From assembly GCA_030830725.1 (NCBI GenBank), contig JAURMN010000082.1, positions 1 to 17,827 on the forward strand: a DNA stretch of 17,827 nt, written 5' to 3'. Positions 15,248 to 17,827 of the stretch are shown here, one piece after another. The notes under the pieces were generated by a model that made no database searches, was not told where the DNA came from, and saw nothing but the letters and a program-made list of their open reading frames with translations. Position numbers and translations under genes: made by a program. Each line of letters opens with the position of its first letter. Positions within the stretch are counted from its first letter, which is position 1. Source of the stretch: Balneolales bacterium (GTDB taxonomy: Bacteria > Bacteroidota > Rhodothermia > Balneolales > Balneolaceae).

Positions 15248-16981
15248 ATGTCAATTTGGAATTCAATACCTCTTTCTGTCGCCTCTGAACCCGCTCAAAT
15301 GGCTGATCAACTCGGCATTCATGAGTTGTTGGCTCGCCTTTTGGTACGGCGAGGGATTACCACATATGAGCAGGCGCGTCTTTTTTTCCGACCCCATTTT
15401 GGTGTCTTACACGATCCTTTTTTAATGAAGGATATGGACAAAGCGGTAGCGCGTGTGGAGACGGCAATTGCAATGGGCCAAAAAATTCAGGTCTATGGGG
15501 ATTACGATGTGGATGGAACTACAGCAGTAGCGATTCTGAGCGAATATTTGCAGTCGAGAGGAGTTGATGTCTTTCCGTACATCCCTCAACGATTCAAAGA
15601 AGGCTATGGCATTAACGAGGAAGGTATTAAAACCGCTTCCCAGCAGGGAGTTCAGCTGATCATTTCGGTGGATTGCGGAATAACCGCTATTGATGAGGCG
15701 GTCCTGATCCGTGAAAAAGGGATGGAACTGATTATTTGTGACCATCATACCGTTGGCGACAAACTTCCGGATGCTGTGGCTATACTCGATCCCAAGAGAC
15801 CGGATTGCCCGTATCCATTTAAAGGGCTCTCAGGTGCCGCCGTTGCTCTTAAGCTGATCCAGGCTCTACTTATTAAGGACTATAATAAGCGCGGTATCTC
15901 CCTGTCAGAGGGGGATGTAATGACACTTCTGGATCCCTATCTGGATCTGACAGCGATTTCGATTGCTTCGGATATCGTTCCTATGGAGGATGAAAATCGA
16001 CTCTTGACATCTGCTGGACTGCGTAATATCAATGAACGCCCACGAACCGGGCTTGCTGAACTGATGAAGCATGTGCGCTGTACTCCAGGAACCCTCACAA
16101 GCGGGACGGTGGTGTTTTCGCTAGGACCGCGGATTAATGCGGCTGGTCGAATGGGAGATGCGATTACCGCTCTGGATCTTCTGCTAGCCAAAACGTCTCA
16201 AGAGGCCAACGAAATTGTAGTGAAACTCGAGCAAATTAATATTGAACGGAAAGAAGTAGATCGAGTCATGTTTGAAGAGGCTCAGAAGATTGTGTTCGAA
16301 GGTCAGGACGAACACGAACATATCATCATTTTACAGAACGAGAAATGGCATCAAGGAGTGATTGGAATTGTGGCTTCCCGGCTGGTAGATTTGTTTCATC
16401 GCCCTACCATCCTCTTAACCTCGGACGGAAATGGGTATCTCAAAGGTTCTGGGAGATCCGTAAAAGGATTCAATATTTATACCGCATTACAGCAGGCTGG
16501 AGACGTACTTCAACAATTTGGGGGGCATGAGTTTGCGGGCGGTATGACACTTCGACACGATCGCTATGAAGAATTTCGTCATCGGATGCGAGAGTACGCA
16601 AGTCAGATGATGAGCCAGGCAGATCTGAAGCCCCGTCTGGAGTATGAAGAAGAGATTGATCTGCGCGAAGTGGATCAGAAATTCTGGAAAATCCTGTCAC
16701 AATTTGAACCGTTTGGACCGGGTAATGAGAGACCCGTATTTGTTTCAAGAGGAGTGATGCTGTCTGGAGCCCCATTCGTGGTGGGACAGGGCCACCTAAA
16801 GCTCAAAATTCAACAAAATGGTTCTGGCACCTTTGAGGCGATCGGTTATCGCATGCATGAATTTCTTCCACAATTAACCCGATTTGGAAGTCGTGGCTTC
16901 GATATCGCCTACCAGATCGAGGAAAATCATTTCAGAGGTAAGCGGACGCTTCAGCTTAATTTGTTGGATATTCAGGTTTAA
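15248..16981 (+). CDS. recJ: Single-stranded-DNA-specific exonuclease RecJ
   Basis: A 5'-3' single-strand DNA exonuclease for recombination and mismatch or base-excision repair. The 577-residue length fits bacterial RecJ. The DHH-domain metal motifs are DYDVDG (85-90), VDCG (141-144), DHHT (165-168) and ASDIVPM (240-246), followed by LGPRINAAGRMG (292-303). The DHHA1 part has WHQGVIGIVASR (367-378), KGSGRSVKGFNI (399-410) and GGHEFAGG (425-432). The C-terminal OB-fold region (about 450-575) contains FEPFGPGNERPVF. All catalytic acids and histidines seen are intact. The ATG follows a weak TAAGAG purine stretch. The 208-base gap to tRNA-Phe has no strong terminator visible. Confidence 0.97.
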   Translation: MSIWNSIPLSVASEPAQMADQLGIHELLARLLVRRGITTYEQARLFFRPHFGVLHDPFLMKDMDKAVARVETAIAMGQKIQVYGDYDVDGTTAVAILSEYLQSRGVDVFPYIPQRFKEGYGINEEGIKTASQQGVQLIISVDCGITAIDEAVLIREKGMELIICDHHTVGDKLPDAVAILDPKRPDCPYPFKGLSGAAVALKLIQALLIKDYNKRGISLSEGDVMTLLDPYLDLTAISIASDIVPMEDENRLLTSAGLRNINERPRTGLAELMKHVRCTPGTLTSGTVVFSLGPRINAAGRMGDAITALDLLLAKTSQEANEIVVKLEQINIERKEVDRVMFEEAQKIVFEGQDEHEHIIILQNEKWHQGVIGIVASRLVDLFHRPTILLTSDGNGYLKGSGRSVKGFNIYTALQQAGDVLQQFGGHEFAGGMTLRHDRYEEFRHRMREYASQMMSQADLKPRLEYEEEIDLREVDQKFWKILSQFEPFGPGNERPVFVSRGVMLSGAPFVVGQGHLKLKIQQNGSGTFEAIGYRMHEFLPQLTRFGSRGFDIAYQIEENHFRGKRTLQLNLLDIQV

Positions 16982-17144
16982 TTGCGGATTCTTTTACTTG
17001 GATCCATGATGGGTAGGAATAGATTCAGCCATTTAAAATCTGCTTGATCTGACGCCTGAAAAAATACCTTTTCATGAATAACGTAAAGTTCACTATCTTT
17101 TTAGTCCTTTCAGAATACACACCCTATCCTGTCTCCTCAGGGTA

Positions 17145-17172
17145 GACATGTTTATGGAATATCGAACATGTC
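17145..17172. repeat. Perfect 8-bp inverted repeat upstream of tRNA-Phe
   Basis: GACATGTT at 17145-17152 and AACATGTC at 17165-17172 are exact inverse complements separated by 12 bases. The centre lies about 31 bases before the tRNA 5' end. There is no T tract, so it is not a terminator. It could be a dyad operator or a hairpin in the tRNA precursor leader. Confidence 0.6.
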
Positions 17173-17189
17173 GCATTCTTCTGGATGTT

Positions 17190-17262
17190 GGGACTGTAGC
17201 TCAGTTGGTAGAGCAATGGACTGAAAATCCATGTGTCGCCGGTTCGATTCCGGCCGGTCCCA
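17190..17262 (+). tRNA. tRNA-Phe (anticodon GAA)
   Basis: A complete 73-base cloverleaf without an encoded CCA. The acceptor GGGACTG pairs with CGGTCCC (one G-U pair), the D arm is GCTC/GAGC, the anticodon stem ATGGA/TCCAT holds loop CTGAAAA with anticodon GAA at 17223-17225, the variable loop is GTGTC, and the T arm is GCCGG/CCGGC with loop TTCGATT. The discriminator base is A. All stems pair, so the gene looks functional. It stands alone, followed by its own terminator. Confidence 0.97.
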
Positions 17263-17269
17263 CTCCCTC

Positions 17270-17315
17270 AAAGCCTTGAAAGCCAACCCATTATGGTTTC
17301 CAAGGCTTTTTTTTT
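17270..17315 (+). terminator. Rho-independent terminator after tRNA-Phe
   Basis: AAAGCCTTG (17270-17278) pairs with CAAGGCTTT (17301-17309), and the stem can be extended by GAAA/TTTC with a bulge. It runs into nine Ts ending at 17315. This is the strongest terminator in the window and isolates the tRNA from the downstream surface-protein gene. Confidence 0.9.
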
Positions 17316-17352
17316 ACTCTAATTATCCTCAGTGAAGTTGAATTCAGAAGTT

Positions 17353-17381
17353 TTTGATTCAATTCAAATCCATTATTTTAA
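17353..17381 (+). promoter_or_regulatory. Candidate promoter of the BspA-like gene
   Basis: TTTG (17353-17356), a 17-base spacer and TATTTTAA (17374-17381) approximate the Bacteroidota -33 TTTG / -7 TAnnTTTG layout, with the last two bases of the -7 box off. It lies in an AT-rich stretch just after a terminator, about 40 bases before the start codon, so a promoter is expected here. Confidence 0.4.
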
Positions 17382-17418
17382 ATAAAAAGCTAAATGGGAC
17401 TAAGAAATCGGGGAACAA

Positions 17419-17827
17419 ATGAACAGATCACTTGTACTTCTCACACTTTTATTGGGTCTAACCATTCCTGTTTTTGCTCAACAAATTACAATTGGAGATG
17501 ACGGAATTGTCAGATGTAAAGATGTAGCTATCGGTACAACGCAGACCATTGGTGAAGTTACCTATGAAGTAGTTGACAGAGATTCACTGAATCAAAGAAT
17601 TGACGAGAACGCAGACTTAACCAAAGTTTGCGTGAGTAACGTCACGAACATGTGGAATTTGTTTTTTTCAAAAGAATTTAATCAAGATATCAGCAATTGG
17701 GATGTCAGCAATGTCACGGATATGAGAGGGATGTTTGAGAGTTCGTCCTTTAATCAGCCGATCGGGAATTGGGATGTAAGCAATGTTACTACTATGTATA
17801 AGATGTTCAATATGGCGAAAACTTTTA
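17419..17827 (+). CDS. BspA-like secreted protein with DUF285 repeats, 5' part
   Basis: The 136 visible residues begin with a classical signal peptide (MNRSLVLLTLLLGLTIPVFA, likely cut before QQ at 21). A pre-repeat region follows (GTTQTIGEVTYEVVDRDSLN, then DLTKVCVSNVTNM, 40-78), and then tandem units of the form FNQ-x-I-x-NWDVSNVT-x-M-x-x-MF. This is the BspA-like leucine-rich / DUF285 surface-repeat family, known from exported proteins of Bacteroidota and others. In Bacteroidota such proteins often end with a type IX secretion sorting domain, which cannot be checked because the gene runs off the right edge. The GGGGA four bases before the ATG supports the start. The gene is visibly richer in A/T than its neighbours and follows tRNA-Phe and its terminator. 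A role in adhesion or cell-surface display is inferred from family knowledge. Confidence 0.88.
   Translation, partial: MNRSLVLLTLLLGLTIPVFAQQITIGDDGIVRCKDVAIGTTQTIGEVTYEVVDRDSLNQRIDENADLTKVCVSNVTNMWNLFFSKEFNQDISNWDVSNVTDMRGMFESSSFNQPIGNWDVSNVTTMYKMFNMAKTF
17677..17823 (+). repeat. Tandem DUF285 repeat units
   Basis: Two adjacent units of 24 and 25 codons (residues 87-110 and 111-135) share FNQ, the core NWDVSNVT and a downstream M-x-x-MF. A degenerate earlier unit (SNVTNMWNLF) precedes them, and a third starts at the last Phe codon. DNA identity is high around the NWDVSNV codons. Confidence 0.85.

Noticed and set aside
15038..15425. Two plus-strand open frames across the leucine dehydrogenase-recJ gap
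   Set aside because: They overlap confident genes in other frames, and their products have no recognisable features, so the gap is better read as a divergent promoter region.
17148..17279. Short open frame of 43 codons running through tRNA-Phe
   Set aside because: The product (AQLVEQWTENPCVAGSIPAG) is the well-known spurious translation of a tRNA gene.

Overview
This window reads as the chromosomal core of a Gram-negative bacterium, probably in the Bacteroidota/FCB group, with Balneolota or Rhodothermota the best guess. The evidence is a lipoprotein signal peptide, a BspA-like surface protein with a cleavable signal peptide, leucine dehydrogenase beside Hsp33, few strong Shine-Dalgarno sites, and moderate GC by eye. 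The phylum is inferred from gene content only. No CRISPR array, insertion sequence, phage gene or recognised defence system is visible.

Layout. (1) Minus strand, 1-3557: arginine deiminase, then an overlapping M50 membrane protease, a small TPR-like lipoprotein, and smpB cut by the left edge. (2) Plus strand, 3702-12568: a SirB1-type transglutaminase-fold protein, release factor 3 (prfC) coupled to a GNAT acetyltransferase, dihydrolipoamide dehydrogenase (lpd), then a tight run lipB-lipA-plsY-gpsA-AlbA_2/winged-helix protein, followed by a separate A-type Fe-S carrier at 12666-13082. (3) Minus strand, 13110-15097: leucine dehydrogenase overlapping hslO (Hsp33), convergent with the Fe-S carrier gene. 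(4) Plus strand, 15248-17827: recJ, tRNA-Phe(GAA), a strong terminator, and the 5' part of a BspA-family (DUF285 repeat) secreted protein that runs off the right edge.

How the genes relate. lipB and lipA make and complete the lipoyl cofactor that Lpd re-oxidises in 2-oxoacid dehydrogenase complexes, and the A-type carrier could supply Fe-S clusters to LipA. gpsA and plsY are consecutive steps of phospholipid synthesis: G3P formation and its acylation. prfC and smpB serve translation termination and rescue. Leucine dehydrogenase feeds branched-chain keto acids, which Lpd-dependent complexes can use.

Most of the window is ordinary housekeeping DNA. The points most worth a second look are the arginine deiminase/M50 protease overlap, a transglutaminase-fold protein with no cysteine in the catalytic position, the AlbA_2 regulator-like gene ending the lipid/lipoate run, a near-identical 14-bp element upstream of prfC and lpd, an 8-bp perfect inverted repeat in front of tRNA-Phe, and the AT-rich BspA-like gene just after that tRNA. 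I did not find a convincing undescribed multi-gene system.
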